From Pelistega suis (GTDB lineage Bacteria; Pseudomonadota; Gammaproteobacteria; Burkholderiales; Burkholderiaceae_B): a stretch of 64,000 nucleotides of DNA. A model generated the notes under the pieces. That model was given only the letters and a program-made list of their open reading frames with translations, searched no databases and was not told where the DNA came from. This document shows positions 8,089 through 18,975 of the stretch, piece by piece. The stretch covers positions 62,001 through 126,000 of the forward strand of contig NZ_JABGBN010000003.1 of NCBI RefSeq assembly GCF_013133795.1, written 5' to 3'. Position 1 is the first letter of the stretch. Each line of letters starts with the position of its first letter. A program made the position numbers and the translations under genes.

Positions 8089-10902
8089 ATGTCAAATACC
8101 ACTGTTTCACAGTTTGCTGAAGAAATAAAACAGCCAGTTGAAGTTTTGTTAGATCAACTCCGTCAAGCAGGCTCGACGATTAAATCGGCAAATGATGTTG
8201 TGACGGAAGAAGATAAAGCAAAATTGCTGAAAATGCTGAAGCACGAACATGGTGAAAAAGAGAAAAAGAAAATCACGTTAACGCGTACTAAAAAGTCGGA
8301 AATTCGCCAAGCGGATGGCTCTAAAGTACAAGTTGAGGTGCGCAAAAAACGTGTTGTTGTGTCTCCTGAAATTACAAAGGCAGAGATTAAGGCGGCTACT
8401 CAAGAAGCTAAAACCGCAACAACGCCATCTCCAGTGGTAGACAAGGTGGAAGCCCCTGTTAAAGCTGTTGAATCAACACCAAAAGAGGTTGCCGAGGCTA
8501 CGTCTCCGGTTGCTCAAGTGGTGGCTGTAGAAGCAAAAGAGCAGGCTGTTGCCCCTCAGACTACTGCACCGATTGCTGAGGCAAAGCCAGCACTTATCGA
8601 AACTCCTGTGCAAGATAAGTTAGAGGCTAAGGCTGAACCTCAAGCTACATCGAAAGAAGAAGCTAAGGTGGCGCCTGTTGTAGAAGCGAATAAAGCAGCG
8701 CAACCAGCGAAAGAGACAAAACCAGAAGTGTCTAAACCAGAGGTTAAAGCAGACAAGCCTAAATCAGAGCCTGTTAAATCAGCCCCACAAGCTAAACCAT
8801 CAATGAATCATGCTGAGCGCGAGCATGCTCGCAAGAAAGTGGAAAACGAAGCAGCAGCGATTCGTGATTTATTGCGCAAACCAGCTAAACCAGCGAAAGC
8901 AGCTCCTGCGGTAGTAGAAGAAGAGCAAGTGACTAAAAAGTCAGGCAAAAAAGAGGTGAAAGGCACTGCGAAGAAAAGTGGCGAAGTTGATAAAAACTGG
9001 ACTGACGGTGCTCGCAATGCGAAGAAAGCACCGAGTAATGATAAACGCAGTGTATTAAAAGGTGATGAGGACGGTTGGCGTGCTGGTGGTTCTCGTAACA
9101 AACATAAGAACAAACAACAAGAGCAACGTCAGCCACAAGTAGTTGAATTTATTGCACGTGAGATTCATGTACCCGAAACGATTACGGTAGCTGAGTTAGC
9201 GCATAAGATGTCTGTTAAAGCAGCAGAAGTGATTAAAAAGCTGATGATGTTGGGACAGATGGTGACAATTAACCAACCATTAGACCAAGATACAGCGATG
9301 ATTGTGGTCGAAGAGTTTGGTCATACCGCGGTTCAAGCGAAATTAGACGACCCAGAAGCCTTCTTAGATGAGGACGTAGAGGTTCGTGAAGTTGAGTCTT
9401 TACCTCGTCCACCAGTGGTGACGGTCATGGGTCACGTTGACCATGGTAAGACTTCTTTACTTGACTATATTCGTCGTGCGAAGGTGGCTTCAGGTGAAGC
9501 GGGTGGTATTACTCAGCACATTGGTGCATATCGCGTTAAAACCGATGCCGGTGTGGTGACTTTCTTGGATACACCGGGTCACGAAGCGTTTACGGCGATG
9601 CGTGCTCGAGGTGCTCAGGCAACGGATATTGTGATTCTTGTTGTGGCGGCCGATGACGGTGTGATGCCACAAACTAAAGAAGCGATTCGTCATGCTAAAG
9701 CCGCTGGTGTGCCATTAGTGGTGGCTATTAATAAGATTGATAAACCTGATGCAAATCCAGAGCGAGTAAAGCAAGAGTTAGTAGCTGAGGAAGTCGTGCC
9801 AGAGGAATATGGTGGTGACTCACCATTTGTACCTGTATCCGCTAAGACTGGTCAAGGTATTGATGACTTATTAGAAAACGTTCTTTTACAAGCTGAGATG
9901 CTTGAGTTAAAAGCGCCTGTTGATACACAAGCTAAGGGTCTAGTAATTGAAGCTCGCCTTGATAAAGGTCGTGGTGCAGTAGCGACGGTACTTGTACAGT
10001 CTGGTACGCTTAAACGTGGTGATGCTGTACTGGCTGGCTCTACCTTTGGTCGTGTACGTGCGATGTTAGACGAACATGGCAAGAGCGTTGAGTCTGCAGG
10101 TCCTTCATATCCAGTAGAGATTCAAGGTCTGACAGATGTTCCTGCAGCAGGTGATGAAGTACAAGTCCTTTTAGATGAGCGTAAAGCACGTGAGATTGCT
10201 TTATTCCGCCAAGCTAAGGCGCGTGATGCAGAATTAGCACGTCGTCATGCACAGACATTAGAGAATATGTTCCAAAATACAGAGGGACAAAAAACATTAT
10301 CACTCATCATTAAAACGGATGTACAGGGCTCACAAGAAGCATTGGCACAGTCTTTATTGAAACTGTCAGGTGATGAGGTTCGCGTTCAAGTTGTTTATGC
10401 CGCGGTAGGTGGTATTTCTGAGAGTGATGTTAACTTAGCTATTGCTTCTCAAGCGGTTATCATTGGTTTCAATGTACGTGCTGACCAAAATGCGAAGAAA
10501 TTAGCTGAGACAAGTGGTGTAGATATTCGTTATTACAATATCATTTATGATGCAGTAGACGAAGTAAAAGCCGCGATGTCAGGTATGTTAGCACCAGAAA
10601 AACGCGAAGAAATTATCGGTATGGTAGATGTACGTGAAGTTTACCGTATTTCGCGTATCGGTACGGTAGCCGGTTGTATGGTGACAGATGGTGTCGTACG
10701 CCGTGATTCACAAATTCGTCAATTACGTAATAACGTGGTGATTTGGACAGGTTCATTAGACTCACTCAAACGCTTCAAAGATGACGCCAAAGAGGTTAAG
10801 TCAGGCTTTGATTGTGGTATCACTTTACGTGGTAATAATGAAATTGAAGTGGGCGACCAGTTTGAAGTCTTTGAAATCCGAGAAATCGCTCGTACGCTAT
10901 AA
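8089..10902 (+). CDS. infB: Translation initiation factor IF-2
   Basis: IF-2 is the GTPase that places initiator tRNA on the 30S subunit and drives 70S joining. Residues 1-50 are an IF2_N module. About 50-340 is a long Ala/Lys/Glu/Pro-rich linker, a second IF2_N module lies at about 350-415, and the G domain starts near 444 with GHVDHGKTS, then DTPGHEAF and NKID. Domain II, III and the fMet-tRNA-binding C-terminal domain complete it. 937 residues is normal for the long proteobacterial form. Preceded by a weak AAAGAGA ribosome site; rbfA follows three bases after the stop. Confidence 0.97.
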   Translation: MSNTTVSQFAEEIKQPVEVLLDQLRQAGSTIKSANDVVTEEDKAKLLKMLKHEHGEKEKKKITLTRTKKSEIRQADGSKVQVEVRKKRVVVSPEITKAEIKAATQEAKTATTPSPVVDKVEAPVKAVESTPKEVAEATSPVAQVVAVEAKEQAVAPQTTAPIAEAKPALIETPVQDKLEAKAEPQATSKEEAKVAPVVEANKAAQPAKETKPEVSKPEVKADKPKSEPVKSAPQAKPSMNHAEREHARKKVENEAAAIRDLLRKPAKPAKAAPAVVEEEQVTKKSGKKEVKGTAKKSGEVDKNWTDGARNAKKAPSNDKRSVLKGDEDGWRAGGSRNKHKNKQQEQRQPQVVEFIAREIHVPETITVAELAHKMSVKAAEVIKKLMMLGQMVTINQPLDQDTAMIVVEEFGHTAVQAKLDDPEAFLDEDVEVREVESLPRPPVVTVMGHVDHGKTSLLDYIRRAKVASGEAGGITQHIGAYRVKTDAGVVTFLDTPGHEAFTAMRARGAQATDIVILVVAADDGVMPQTKEAIRHAKAAGVPLVVAINKIDKPDANPERVKQELVAEEVVPEEYGGDSPFVPVSAKTGQGIDDLLENVLLQAEMLELKAPVDTQAKGLVIEARLDKGRGAVATVLVQSGTLKRGDAVLAGSTFGRVRAMLDEHGKSVESAGPSYPVEIQGLTDVPAAGDEVQVLLDERKAREIALFRQAKARDAELARRHAQTLENMFQNTEGQKTLSLIIKTDVQGSQEALAQSLLKLSGDEVRVQVVYAAVGGISESDVNLAIASQAVIIGFNVRADQNAKKLAETSGVDIRYYNIIYDAVDEVKAAMSGMLAPEKREEIIGMVDVREVYRISRIGTVAGCMVTDGVVRRDSQIRQLRNNVVIWTGSLDSLKRFKDDAKEVKSGFDCGITLRGNNEIEVGDQFEVFEIREIARTL

Positions 10903-10905
10903 GTT

Positions 10906-11319
10906 ATGACACGACACAAAAGTAAAGCACCTGCGAGCCGTAATTTGCGACTCGCAGAGCAAATTCAAAAAGATTTAGCCCAACTTATTCAACGTGAGTT
11001 GGGTACGCGCTCAGGACTAATTACGCTGACGGGTGTAGAGCTGAGTCCTGATTATGCGCATGCTAAAGTTTATTTCACAGTATTGGGTGCAGAGCCAGAA
11101 GTGGCATTAGATGCACTTAATGAAAAAGCAGGGTACTTACACTCATTACTCTTTAAAATGCTACATATCCATACGGTACCCACTTTGCATTTCCACCATG
11201 ACAATCAATTAGCACATGGTATGGAGATGACTAAGCTAATTGATCGTGCTAATCGACCAGAAGATTTCCCAGAAGAAGACGAAGTGGCAGATTTTGAGCC
11301 ACCGAAAATTCGAGGATAA
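10906..11319 (+). CDS. rbfA: 30S ribosome-binding factor A
   Basis: RbfA is a KH-like cold-shock assembly factor for 16S rRNA 5' end maturation. The N-terminal segment [19 protein letters not shown] and the strand pattern [24 protein letters not shown] are typical; the C-terminal 20 residues are an acidic tail. 137 residues is slightly long for the family. Start three bases after infB, so probably translationally coupled. Confidence 0.95.
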   Translation: MTRHKSKAPASRNLRLAEQIQKDLAQLIQRELGTRSGLITLTGVELSPDYAHAKVYFTVLGAEPEVALDALNEKAGYLHSLLFKMLHIHTVPTLHFHHDNQLAHGMEMTKLIDRANRPEDFPEEDEVADFEPPKIRG

Positions 11320-11344
11320 AGCATTTTATTCGTAGGGATATAAA

Positions 11345-12097
11345 ATGGGTCGAAAAAAAGGTCAGGAAATTGACGGTGTGCTGTTGTTAGACAAACCAGA
11401 AGGTGGGTCTAGCAATCATGCCTTGCAAAAAGCACGTCGTAAACTGGATGCCAAAAAAGCAGGGCATACAGGGACATTAGATCCTTTTGCAACGGGTCTC
11501 TTAATTTGTTGCTTTGGTAAAACCACAAAAATTTGTGGAGCCATGCTGAATGTCGATAAAAGTTATCGTGCAACATTGACCTTGGGTAGCGAGACAGATT
11601 CTGGTGATCTAACTGGTGAAGTGGTGCAACAAGCTGCTGAGTTTGCAGGAATCACCTTAGCGCAATTAGAGACCGTATTGCCACAGTTTTTAGGTGTGAT
11701 TGAACAAATTCCGCCGATGTATTCGGCACTTAAACGAGACGGTAAACCTTTATATGAATATGCTCGTCAGGGCATTGAGTTAGAGCGTGAGCCTCGTCAA
11801 GTAACGATATATGATATTCAGATTGCTGAGTTTTCAGCAACCGAAATTGTACTGGATGTATTTTGTAGTAAAGGCACGTATATCCGTACATTAGCACAAG
11901 ATATCGGTCGTGCTTTAGGTTGTTTTGCGCATTTACGTGCTTTACGACGCACTTCAGTAGGACCATTTAAATTAACCGATGCGATTACGCTAGAAGATTT
12001 TCAAACCTTAGAAAATCCTCAAAGCGTATTGCTATCACTCAATGATTTACCTCCGGACTTATTGCCGGAAAAATTAAGACAAAAGGAAACACTATGA
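11345..12097 (+). CDS. truB: tRNA pseudouridine-55 synthase
   Basis: TruB converts U55 in the T-loop of all elongator tRNAs. The catalytic motif GHTGTLDPFATGLL (about residues 39-52, Asp as nucleophile) is intact, as are SALKRDGKPLYEYARQGIE and CSKGTYIRTLAQDIG. At 250 residues it lacks the PUA-type C-terminal domain of the 310-residue E. coli enzyme, as in other short betaproteobacterial forms. A GGGATATAAA precedes the start. The stop overlaps the typA start (ATGA). Confidence 0.96.
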   Translation: MGRKKGQEIDGVLLLDKPEGGSSNHALQKARRKLDAKKAGHTGTLDPFATGLLICCFGKTTKICGAMLNVDKSYRATLTLGSETDSGDLTGEVVQQAAEFAGITLAQLETVLPQFLGVIEQIPPMYSALKRDGKPLYEYARQGIELEREPRQVTIYDIQIAEFSATEIVLDVFCSKGTYIRTLAQDIGRALGCFAHLRALRRTSVGPFKLTDAITLEDFQTLENPQSVLLSLNDLPPDLLPEKLRQKETL

Positions 12098-13914
12098 GCC
12101 GCGCGCTCCGTAACATTGCTATTATTGCTCACGTTGACCATGGTAAAACAACGCTGGTTGACCAACTATTACGCCAATCAGGTACATTCCGTGATAATCA
12201 ACACGTTGCAGAACGTGTGATGGACTCTAATGATATCGAGAAAGAGCGTGGTATTACGATTCTTTCTAAAAACTGTGCGGTAGAGTACGAAGGTACACAC
12301 ATTAATATCGTGGATACTCCAGGACACGCGGACTTCGGTGGTGAAGTAGAGCGTGTATTATCGATGGTTGACGGTGTATTACTATTGGTGGACTCAGTAG
12401 AGGGTCCAATGCCACAAACACGTTTTGTGACGAAAAAGGCATTGGCATTAGGTCTAAAACCAATCGTAGTCGTCAATAAAATTGACCGTCCAGGTGCTCG
12501 TCCTGATTATGTGATTAATACGACTTTTGATTTATTTGATAAATTAGGTGCAACTGACGAACAGTTAGATTTCCCTATCGTTTATGCTTCAGGCTTAAAC
12601 GGTTTTGCGGGTCTCACAGAAGATGTCCGCAGTGGCGATATGCGTCCATTATTTGACACAGTTCTTAAGCATGTCCCAGTGCGTAACGATGATGTGGACG
12701 GTCCATTACAACTACAAATTATTTCTCTAGACTATAACAGCTATGTGGGTAAAATTGGTGTAGGTCGCGTTAACCGTGGTCGTGTTCGTCCTGGTCAAGA
12801 TGTCGTGGTGAAGTTTGGTCCTGAGGGTGAGCCAATCAAGGGTCGTATTAACCAAGTACTAAAATTCAAAGGCTTAGACCGTGAATTAGTGGATTCTGCT
12901 GAGGCAGGTGATATTGTATTAATTAACGGTATTGATGAGATTGGTATTGGTTGTACTTTATGTGATCCAGCTAATCAAGAAGCCTTACCTATGTTAAAAA
13001 TTGACGAGCCTACATTAACGATGAACTTTATGGTGAATACTTCACCGTTGGCTGGTCGTGAGGGTAAGTTTGTAACAAGTCGTCAAATTCGCGATCGTTT
13101 AAATCTAGAGTTAAAATCTAATGTAGCTTTACGCGTTAATGATACAGATGATGATACCGTATTTGAGGTTAATGGTCGTGGTGAATTACACTTAACCATT
13201 TTATTAGAAAATATGCGTCGTGAGGGTTATGAGTTAGCAGTATCTCGTCCACGTGTAGTATTCAAAGAAATTGATGGTGTGCGTTGCGAGCCAATGGAGC
13301 TTTTGACGATTGACTTAGAAGATGAGCACCAAGGTGGTGTGATGGAAGAGTTAGGTCGTCGTAAGGGTGAATTGCTCAATATGGAGTCAGATGGTCGTGG
13401 TCGTACACGTCTAGAATATCGTATTCCAGCACGTGGCTTGATTGGTTTCTCAGGCGACTTTTTATCAATGACACGAGGTACAGGTTTGATGAGTCATATT
13501 TTTGATGACTATGCGCCTGTGCGTGAGGGTAGTATTGGTGAGCGTCGTAACGGCGTATTAATTAGTCAGGATAATGGCGATGCAGTAGCTTATGCACTAT
13601 GGAAGCTACAAGACCGTGGTCGTATGTTTGTTTCTCCAGGTGAGCCATTGTACGAGGGTATGATTATTGGTATTCATAGCCGTGATAATGACTTAGTGGT
13701 TAATCCAATCAAGGGTAAGCAACTGACCAATATCCGTGCTTCAGGTACGGACGAAGCGGTTCGCTTAGTGCCACCGATTAAGTTAACGCTAGAGTATGCG
13801 GTAGAGTTTATTGATGATGATGAGCTGGTAGAAGTGACGCCGAAGAGCATTCGTCTACGTAAACGCTACTTATTAGAGCATGAGCGTAAACGTGCTGCTC
13901 GTGAAGGCTTATAA
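12094..13914 (+). CDS. typA: Ribosome-associated GTPase TypA/BipA
   Basis: A translational GTPase related to EF-G that aids 50S assembly, especially in cold or stress. The G motifs are clear: [12 protein letters not shown] (near residue 10), effector region [17 protein letters not shown]. The EF-G-like domains III/V and the BipA-specific C-terminal domain (from about 480) follow; 606 residues is full length. It is the last gene of the rimP operon and is followed by a strong terminator. Start overlaps truB by four bases. Confidence 0.97.
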   Translation: MSRALRNIAIIAHVDHGKTTLVDQLLRQSGTFRDNQHVAERVMDSNDIEKERGITILSKNCAVEYEGTHINIVDTPGHADFGGEVERVLSMVDGVLLLVDSVEGPMPQTRFVTKKALALGLKPIVVVNKIDRPGARPDYVINTTFDLFDKLGATDEQLDFPIVYASGLNGFAGLTEDVRSGDMRPLFDTVLKHVPVRNDDVDGPLQLQIISLDYNSYVGKIGVGRVNRGRVRPGQDVVVKFGPEGEPIKGRINQVLKFKGLDRELVDSAEAGDIVLINGIDEIGIGCTLCDPANQEALPMLKIDEPTLTMNFMVNTSPLAGREGKFVTSRQIRDRLNLELKSNVALRVNDTDDDTVFEVNGRGELHLTILLENMRREGYELAVSRPRVVFKEIDGVRCEPMELLTIDLEDEHQGGVMEELGRRKGELLNMESDGRGRTRLEYRIPARGLIGFSGDFLSMTRGTGLMSHIFDDYAPVREGSIGERRNGVLISQDNGDAVAYALWKLQDRGRMFVSPGEPLYEGMIIGIHSRDNDLVVNPIKGKQLTNIRASGTDEAVRLVPPIKLTLEYAVEFIDDDELVEVTPKSIRLRKRYLLEHERKRAAREGL

Positions 13915-13970
13915 TCCAAAGTGCCTTGAATTAAGGTAAAGACTTTTACCTCTATAAAATTATCTCAATA

Positions 13971-14005
13971 AAAAGCTAAGTATCCTGATGGAACTTAGCT
14001 TTTTT
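13971..14005 (+). terminator. Terminator after typA
   Basis: Perfect 11-base arms AAAAGCTAAGT (13971-13981) and ACTTAGCTTTT (13993-14003), then T. The A-rich left flank could also serve qseC from the other side. A smaller hairpin lies at 13934-13950. Confidence 0.85.
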
Positions 14006-14113
14006 GTTTCAATTTCTTATATATTCCTATTAGAGTTATGACTTCCTGCAATAGGTTCTCCGTGATATTTATGGTGTAGCACAGTATCCGATATTTTTAG
14101 GGTAAAAAGGAGC

Positions 14114-15454
14114 TTATGCTTTGTGGAGAGTCACGGTTAATCCTTGGGTTGGATTATTAATGAGTTGCAGCTTTAAATGATGTAAGTGTGCAATGCTTTC
14201 TATAATAGAAAAACCCAAACCACTACCTTGTTGCGTTTGACCTGCAGGGCGATAAAAGCGTTCTTTAATGCGATTGATTTCTTTGGGATTAATTCCCGGA
14301 CCTTGGTCGGTGACGCTAATCTGTGAATCAGAAAGAGAAAGCGTAACCTCTGTCTGCTCTGGACTATAGCGAATAGCATTATCGAGTAAATTACGAAGCA
14401 TCGTTTGAATAAGCAAAGAATTACCTTGTAATGGTAAAGCATTTTCTAAGCCAATATCGCAATCTAGTTTGAGACGAATACGCTTTTCTCTTGCAGCCAA
14501 ATTGACGCTTTGTAAGGTTTGAGGAATAAGGTGAGCCCAGTCAATCGGCTGGCTATCAGGAATGCCTTGCATAGGATCAAGGCGAGAAAGAATTAAGAGT
14601 TGCTCGGTTAAGCGATTTGCACGCTCAATACTGGCTTGCATATTAAGCAGGTGATGGAGTTGTTCTTCTTTATCCTCACTCATGGAGAGTACTTCCGCTT
14701 GAACCTTTAAGGCGGCCAATGGGCTACGCAACTCATGTGCTGCATCTGAGGTAAAGCGTCGTTCTTTTTGGATAGAGGCATTAAGACGCGTTAATAAATG
14801 ATTAATTTCTTGTACGAGTGGTTTTGTTTCCTGAGGGACGTTTTCTGATACGGCTTGTAGGCTATTGGCATCTCGTGCTTGTAATTCTTGTGTCAGTATT
14901 TTAAGTGGAGATAGACCACGACGTACACCATAGAGGATGAGAATTAAAAGAAGAGGGATAGAACATAATATGAGGGATAGTTGTACCCACAAAGCATTAA
15001 AGAGCATTTCAAAACGCTCTTCCATAGTTTGACCGACAGCGATAGTGCGATTAGCATCAGTTAAATACACATAGCGCCAGCTATGGATATTCCAAAGATA
15101 GGTTTTGCCATGAAAGCCGGATTGAGTGCTATAAGGGAAATGTTGTCCTTTTTCATCAGCAAATAAAAGCTTTCCTTGCGCATCCCAGATGGCAAAACCA
15201 AAGTCATCGTCATCAGCATAGCCTTTATTGCCGTCTATAGCATCCTCAATATCCCTAACAATAGTGTTTGCTTGGAAGTTTGGAGAGGCTTGTTGAATAA
15301 GATTAGCTGTATGTAGCATTTGGGTATCGACAATTTCATTAATTTCATGAAATGATGCCCAGCTACTACCAATAGCGATAGCCAGCCATAATGATAAAAG
15401 ACCACTGCTTAAATAGGTAATAAGGCGACGTTGAATACTGGTAGTAGCTTTCAT
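14114..15454 (-). CDS. Sensor histidine kinase, QseC type
   Basis: Membrane kinase of the two-component pair with the regulator at 15460. There are two transmembrane segments (about 15-33 and 155-178) enclosing a periplasmic domain of some 120 residues, a HAMP-like linker, then the dimerisation helix with the phospho-acceptor in SDAAHELRSPLAAL (near residue 240). The ATPase region has N (LLDNAIRYSP), G1 (VTDQGPGI) and G2 (QGSGLGFSI) boxes. QseC/PmrB-like from the ERRFTSDAAHELRSPLAAL signature; the ligand cannot be told from sequence. Start lies five bases after the regulator stop. Confidence 0.88.
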   Translation of the reverse strand: MKATTSIQRRLITYLSSGLLSLWLAIAIGSSWASFHEINEIVDTQMLHTANLIQQASPNFQANTIVRDIEDAIDGNKGYADDDDFGFAIWDAQGKLLFADEKGQHFPYSTQSGFHGKTYLWNIHSWRYVYLTDANRTIAVGQTMEERFEMLFNALWVQLSLILCSIPLLLILILYGVRRGLSPLKILTQELQARDANSLQAVSENVPQETKPLVQEINHLLTRLNASIQKERRFTSDAAHELRSPLAALKVQAEVLSMSEDKEEQLHHLLNMQASIERANRLTEQLLILSRLDPMQGIPDSQPIDWAHLIPQTLQSVNLAAREKRIRLKLDCDIGLENALPLQGNSLLIQTMLRNLLDNAIRYSPEQTEVTLSLSDSQISVTDQGPGINPKEINRIKERFYRPAGQTQQGSGLGFSIIESIAHLHHLKLQLINNPTQGLTVTLHKA

Positions 15455-15459
15455 AGATA

Positions 15460-16122
15460 TTAAGGGGCTTCACCGAGTTGATAACCTAGTCCACGACGAG
15501 TGAGGATAAAGTCTTTGCCGATTTTTTTACGTAAATTATGAATATGTACTTCGACAGCGTTGCTTTCTACTTCTTGATCCCAACTATAAAGCTTGTCTTC
15601 TATCTGGGCGCGGCTGAGAATTTGTTTCGATTGCAAGAGTAATAACTCAAGAAGAATATATTCACGTTGTGTTAGCGTGAGTGCCTGTCCGTGCAAGGTC
15701 GCTGATTTGCGATGAGAATCTAGACTTAGGGCACCATAGCTAAGTATTGAGCTAGATTTACCTTTACTGCGACGAATAAGAGCTAATAATCGTGCAATCA
15801 CTTCGTCTAAAGCAAAGGGTTTGCAAAGATAGTCATCTGCGCCAGCATTAAGCCCAGCCAGGCGATCAGGCAAGGCATCGCGAGCTGTCAAAATAAGGAC
15901 GGGCGTATCAAGTTGTTGGCGACGCCAATGTGCCAAAATATCCATGCCATCTACCTGAGGTAAACCAAGGTCAAGGACAACAGCGTCATAGGGGGCGTAG
16001 CTGAGCGCATCTTTACCGTGAAGACCGTTATTAAACCAATCAACGCTAAAGCCATGCTTTTGTAAACCATGTAAAAGTCCATCGCCAATTAGAGGGTCGT
16101 CTTCAAGTAATAAGATGCGCAT
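15460..16122 (-). CDS. OmpR-family response regulator, QseB/PmrA type
   Basis: 220 residues. The receiver domain has acidic pocket ED (7-8), phospho-acceptor Asp51 (VVLDLGLP), and TA..K with Lys in DYLCKPF near residue 100. The C-terminal winged helix (about 125-215) carries [13 protein letters not shown] and [13 protein letters not shown]. It is co-transcribed with the kinase and, 17 bases upstream, with a PepSY protein. Members of this group bind CTTAA-type direct repeats, and such a repeat sits upstream (16540-16579), suggesting autoregulation. Confidence 0.9.
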   Translation of the reverse strand: MRILLLEDDPLIGDGLLHGLQKHGFSVDWFNNGLHGKDALSYAPYDAVVLDLGLPQVDGMDILAHWRRQQLDTPVLILTARDALPDRLAGLNAGADDYLCKPFALDEVIARLLALIRRSKGKSSSILSYGALSLDSHRKSATLHGQALTLTQREYILLELLLLQSKQILSRAQIEDKLYSWDQEVESNAVEVHIHNLRKKIGKDFILTRRGLGYQLGEAP

Positions 16123-16139
16123 TATCTGTTGAAATTTAA

Positions 16140-16421
16140 TTAGTGATTGTCATGGTCAAGCTTGCTGCGAACAACTTCACCTGTTTTCATGTCAAATTTT
16201 ACCTCGACACGTTCGCCTTTGGGATTGATTCCTTCAATTTCATAGCAATTATCATCAGTATCAAAAGAGTGAATTTTATAACCTTGTTTTTCTAGGTTTT
16301 GTTGAAATTTGACAGCAGGAATACGTTCATTTTCTGGGTAATGGGTGCAGTTTGTGCTGGCCAAAGCAGCGCTAGAAAGAGAAAGCGCAAAAAGAGAGAA
16401 TAAAATTTGTTTTAACATCAT
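16140..16421 (-). CDS. Periplasmic PepSY-domain protein
   Basis: 93 residues with a classic signal peptide (about 1-21, cleavage after ALA) and a single PepSY-like domain ending [22 protein letters not shown]. Two Cys (in STNCTH and DDNCYEI) could form a disulfide in the periplasm. It is first in the transcript with the two-component genes. PepSY proteins are often inhibitors or sensors in such operons; the exact role is unknown. Downstream of the predicted regulator box. Confidence 0.8.
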   Translation of the reverse strand: MMLKQILFSLFALSLSSAALASTNCTHYPENERIPAVKFQQNLEKQGYKIHSFDTDDNCYEIEGINPKGERVEVKFDMKTGEVVRSKLDHDNH

Positions 16422-16539
16422 AAAATCCTTTAAATTTTTTGAAGAGATAAATATTGATTAGGCTATCGCTAAATAATATATGAATACATTGTTGAATAAA
16501 CTAGCGTATTTGCCATAGTTGTTATTAAACCTGAGAAAG

Positions 16540-16579
16540 CTTAAGATAATCTTAAGGAATTCTCATCGGTTTTCTTAAG
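16540..16579. promoter_or_regulatory. Predicted QseB/PmrA-type box upstream of the PepSY-regulator-kinase operon
   Basis: CTTAAG (16540-16545), 5 bases, CTTAAG (16551-16556) is a direct-repeat pair with the spacing bound by PmrA/QseB-like regulators (consensus CTTAAT-N5-CTTAAT). A third CTTAAG lies at 16574-16579. The site is about 120 bases upstream of the PepSY start in a 340-base gap that otherwise holds only the tRNA promoter. Confidence 0.65.
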
Positions 16580-16718
16580 AAAGTATAGAGGATAAAAAAG
16601 TTGAACGAGTAACGGAGGGAGGGTAAAGTTGGCGGTGGGTGATGATGATTTAATCATATGAAATTATGTTTATGATGTATCAAAAATACAACAAATCATC
16701 ATTTTTAAATAAGATGAC

Positions 16719-16747
16719 TTGCAATGTGCATTAGCTTTTGTCATAAT
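16719..16747 (+). promoter_or_regulatory. Sigma-70 promoter of the tRNA-Asn pair
   Basis: TTGCAA (16719-16724), 17 bases, CATAAT (16742-16747), ending 14 bases before the first tRNA. Confidence 0.65.
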
Positions 16748-16761
16748 TCTCATTCTGATGT

Positions 16762-16837
16762 TGCCCCATAGCTCAGTCGGTAGAGCGACGGACTGTTAAT
16801 CCGCAGGTCACTGGTTCGAACCCAGTTGGGGCAGCCA
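16762..16837 (+). tRNA. tRNA-Asn (GTT), copy 1
   Basis: 76 bases with encoded CCA; acceptor TGCCCCA/TGGGGCA, anticodon loop CTGTTAA (anticodon GTT), discriminator G. Identical in sequence to the next copy. Confidence 0.96.
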
Positions 16838-16855
16838 ACATCAGCCCAATATGAT

Positions 16856-16931
16856 TGCCCCATAGCTCAGTCGGTAGAGCGACGGACTGTTAATCCGCAG
16901 GTCACTGGTTCGAACCCAGTTGGGGCAGCCA
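16856..16931 (+). tRNA. tRNA-Asn (GTT), copy 2
   Basis: Exact duplicate of the preceding tRNA, starting 94 bases later and sharing a few flanking bases (TTGCCCC, GCAGCCAA). Both are probably processed from one transcript ended by the terminator at 16942. Confidence 0.96.
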
Positions 16932-16941
16932 AGAATTCTTA

Positions 16942-16969
16942 AAGCACTTACTTCGGTAAGTGCTTTTTT
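16942..16969 (+). terminator. Terminator after the tRNA-Asn pair
   Basis: Perfect 10-base arms AAGCACTTAC/GTAAGTGCTT (16942-16951, 16956-16965) with the stable TTCG tetraloop, then T. Confidence 0.9.
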
Positions 16970-17083
16970 CGTATCTGACGTACATACACCACACAAAACG
17001 GCTATACTTATACATTTCATCAATTTGTCATATAGTTTTGATATAGGCAGCATCGACCATGTCGGTTTGCCAGTGATTTTGTC

Positions 17084-18928
17084 ATGGTTAAACAATTTCC
17101 AACACGTATTGTGAAATACGCTTTGCTACTTGTCGTTTTGGTAGGCTTGGGTATTAGCTTTGGTTTTAGTCCTTCGTGGCTTAAGCTTTGCTATGGTCTT
17201 GCTTTATTCTTATTTGGTATGCAATGTATCGAAGAAGGTCTGAATAATGCAGCAGGTGGTTCTTTAGAGCGACTGATGGCCAAGAGTACAGCGACACCTA
17301 CGCGTAGCATGGCGTTTGGTATGTTAGCCACTTTTATTTTGCAATCAACGACGTTAGTGTCTTTATTGACTATCGCTTTTTTAGGAACCGGGTTAGTCAC
17401 CTTAGCGGGTGGTATTGCCATCATTTTAGGGACTAATTTGGGGGCGACAAGTGGTATTTGGTTGCTCGCCATGGTCGGACAAGGGATTAGTCTTAGCCCA
17501 ATGTCTGTGCCTATGTTTGTGTTTGGAATTATTGCCTCCTTTTTTAAAGGAAGGATTAAATCAATTGGTCGAGTATTTGTTGGTATCTCTTTAATCTTCT
17601 TGGGTATTGATACATTAAAACTGGGTTTTGAGGGTATTGGTGGGCAGGTAGATTTTGCCTCATACCAACTCTCTGGCATTATGAATGTGTTGGTATTCTC
17701 ATTGATTGGTTTGCTACTGACAGTCGTCTTGCAATCCACACATGCGACACTGATTTTGACCTTAGCGGCATTGGCAGGTGGTCAATTGAGTATCGATCAG
17801 TCCTTTGCTATTGCGATTGGTTCCAATGTTGGATCTAGCTTATCCACCGCCTTGGTAGGTATGCTGGGTAGTGCACGTAGTGGTCAGCGTCTTGCCTTGG
17901 CTCATTTAATGTTCAATGTTGTTACTGCTGTACTTTCACTCATTTTGTGGATTCCATTAACGTATTTTACGAAATGGGTAGGTGAGATGGCAGGTATGAA
18001 TAATTTACTTCAATTAGCTTTATTCCATACCTTATTCAATGTCTTAGGCGTACTTGTTTTCTGGCCGATGCAAGAGCGGTTGGCAACTTTATTGCGCAAA
18101 TGGTTGCCGAGCAAATCTCAGACGAATTTATTACCAGAAAATCAAATGGTGGTTCAGCCAGAGAAAGTGGAAGAAGCGGTTAAGGCACGTTATTTAGATA
18201 ATAATATGTTGCTATCAAGTGACACAGCATTAAGGGCTATTTTCTGGGAAACCAAACATTTGATGGTGTTGTGTTTAGAGGTCTTGTGTCGAGCTGCTTA
18301 TATTCCAATTTCTCGTATGTATGCGATTGATAATAAGGAAGTTTTAGAAGCGCCACAAGCGCCCTTAACATTAGATGCTAAAAGTATGTATGAGGAGCAG
18401 ATTAAAAAGCTCTTTAGTGAGATTTTGGATTTTAATAGTCGTATGAGTGTGAGCAGTACAGATGTGCGTGACCAGTTATTCCAACTCTATCTGGCGGGCT
18501 CGCATTTATTAGATGCGGTAAAAGAGGGGAAAGGTTTGCAGAAACATATGTATGCATCACTCTCTTCACCAAACTCGCCCATGTTTGCTGCTCATATGCA
18601 TTTACGTCAGCATTTATTTACGTCGTTACAGCATTTTGTGAGACTATCCTTAATTTCATCTAAATCAGCGGATTGGCAAGCTTTATTCGAAGATTTTCGT
18701 CATCATACCAACAGTTTTGATATTAGTATTCAAAATGACTATTTAGATAAATTGCGTGAGAAAGTCATTGATCGGGCTGAATTTAAATCACTGGTCAATG
18801 ATAGCCATCATATTCGCCGTATTGATCGTAAGTTATTAGAAATCTTACAACTTAGCGCAGAGAATCTCCCCGAGGGCTTATCTATTTCACTCGAGGAAAT
18901 GGAAGGTGCTATTCCAATGCCGATATAA
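17084..18928 (+). CDS. Na+/phosphate cotransporter family protein (NptA/YjbB-like)
   Basis: Inner-membrane transporter. Two inverted-repeat transport modules each carry the family's QS(T/S) motif: LQSTTLVSLLT with GTNLGATSG (about residues 83-115) and LQSTHATLILT with GSNVGSSLSTALVG (about 215-260). Roughly nine hydrophobic segments occupy residues 10-340. The cytoplasmic C-terminal 270 residues are helical and PhoU-like, as in the long bacterial forms (614 aa). Phosphate uptake or efflux coupled to sodium is the expected role. Stands alone downstream of the tRNA terminator. Confidence 0.88.
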   Translation: MVKQFPTRIVKYALLLVVLVGLGISFGFSPSWLKLCYGLALFLFGMQCIEEGLNNAAGGSLERLMAKSTATPTRSMAFGMLATFILQSTTLVSLLTIAFLGTGLVTLAGGIAIILGTNLGATSGIWLLAMVGQGISLSPMSVPMFVFGIIASFFKGRIKSIGRVFVGISLIFLGIDTLKLGFEGIGGQVDFASYQLSGIMNVLVFSLIGLLLTVVLQSTHATLILTLAALAGGQLSIDQSFAIAIGSNVGSSLSTALVGMLGSARSGQRLALAHLMFNVVTAVLSLILWIPLTYFTKWVGEMAGMNNLLQLALFHTLFNVLGVLVFWPMQERLATLLRKWLPSKSQTNLLPENQMVVQPEKVEEAVKARYLDNNMLLSSDTALRAIFWETKHLMVLCLEVLCRAAYIPISRMYAIDNKEVLEAPQAPLTLDAKSMYEEQIKKLFSEILDFNSRMSVSSTDVRDQLFQLYLAGSHLLDAVKEGKGLQKHMYASLSSPNSPMFAAHMHLRQHLFTSLQHFVRLSLISSKSADWQALFEDFRHHTNSFDISIQNDYLDKLREKVIDRAEFKSLVNDSHHIRRIDRKLLEILQLSAENLPEGLSISLEEMEGAIPMPI

Positions 18929-18975
18929 AATCTATGTGGTGAACTAAAAAGCTCGTATTGAAGTTGTCCTTGTAA

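Noticed and set aside
16841-17095. Minus-strand frame over the second tRNA-Asn gene
   Set aside because: Overlaps a certain tRNA and its terminator; its end is the antisense of the tRNA.
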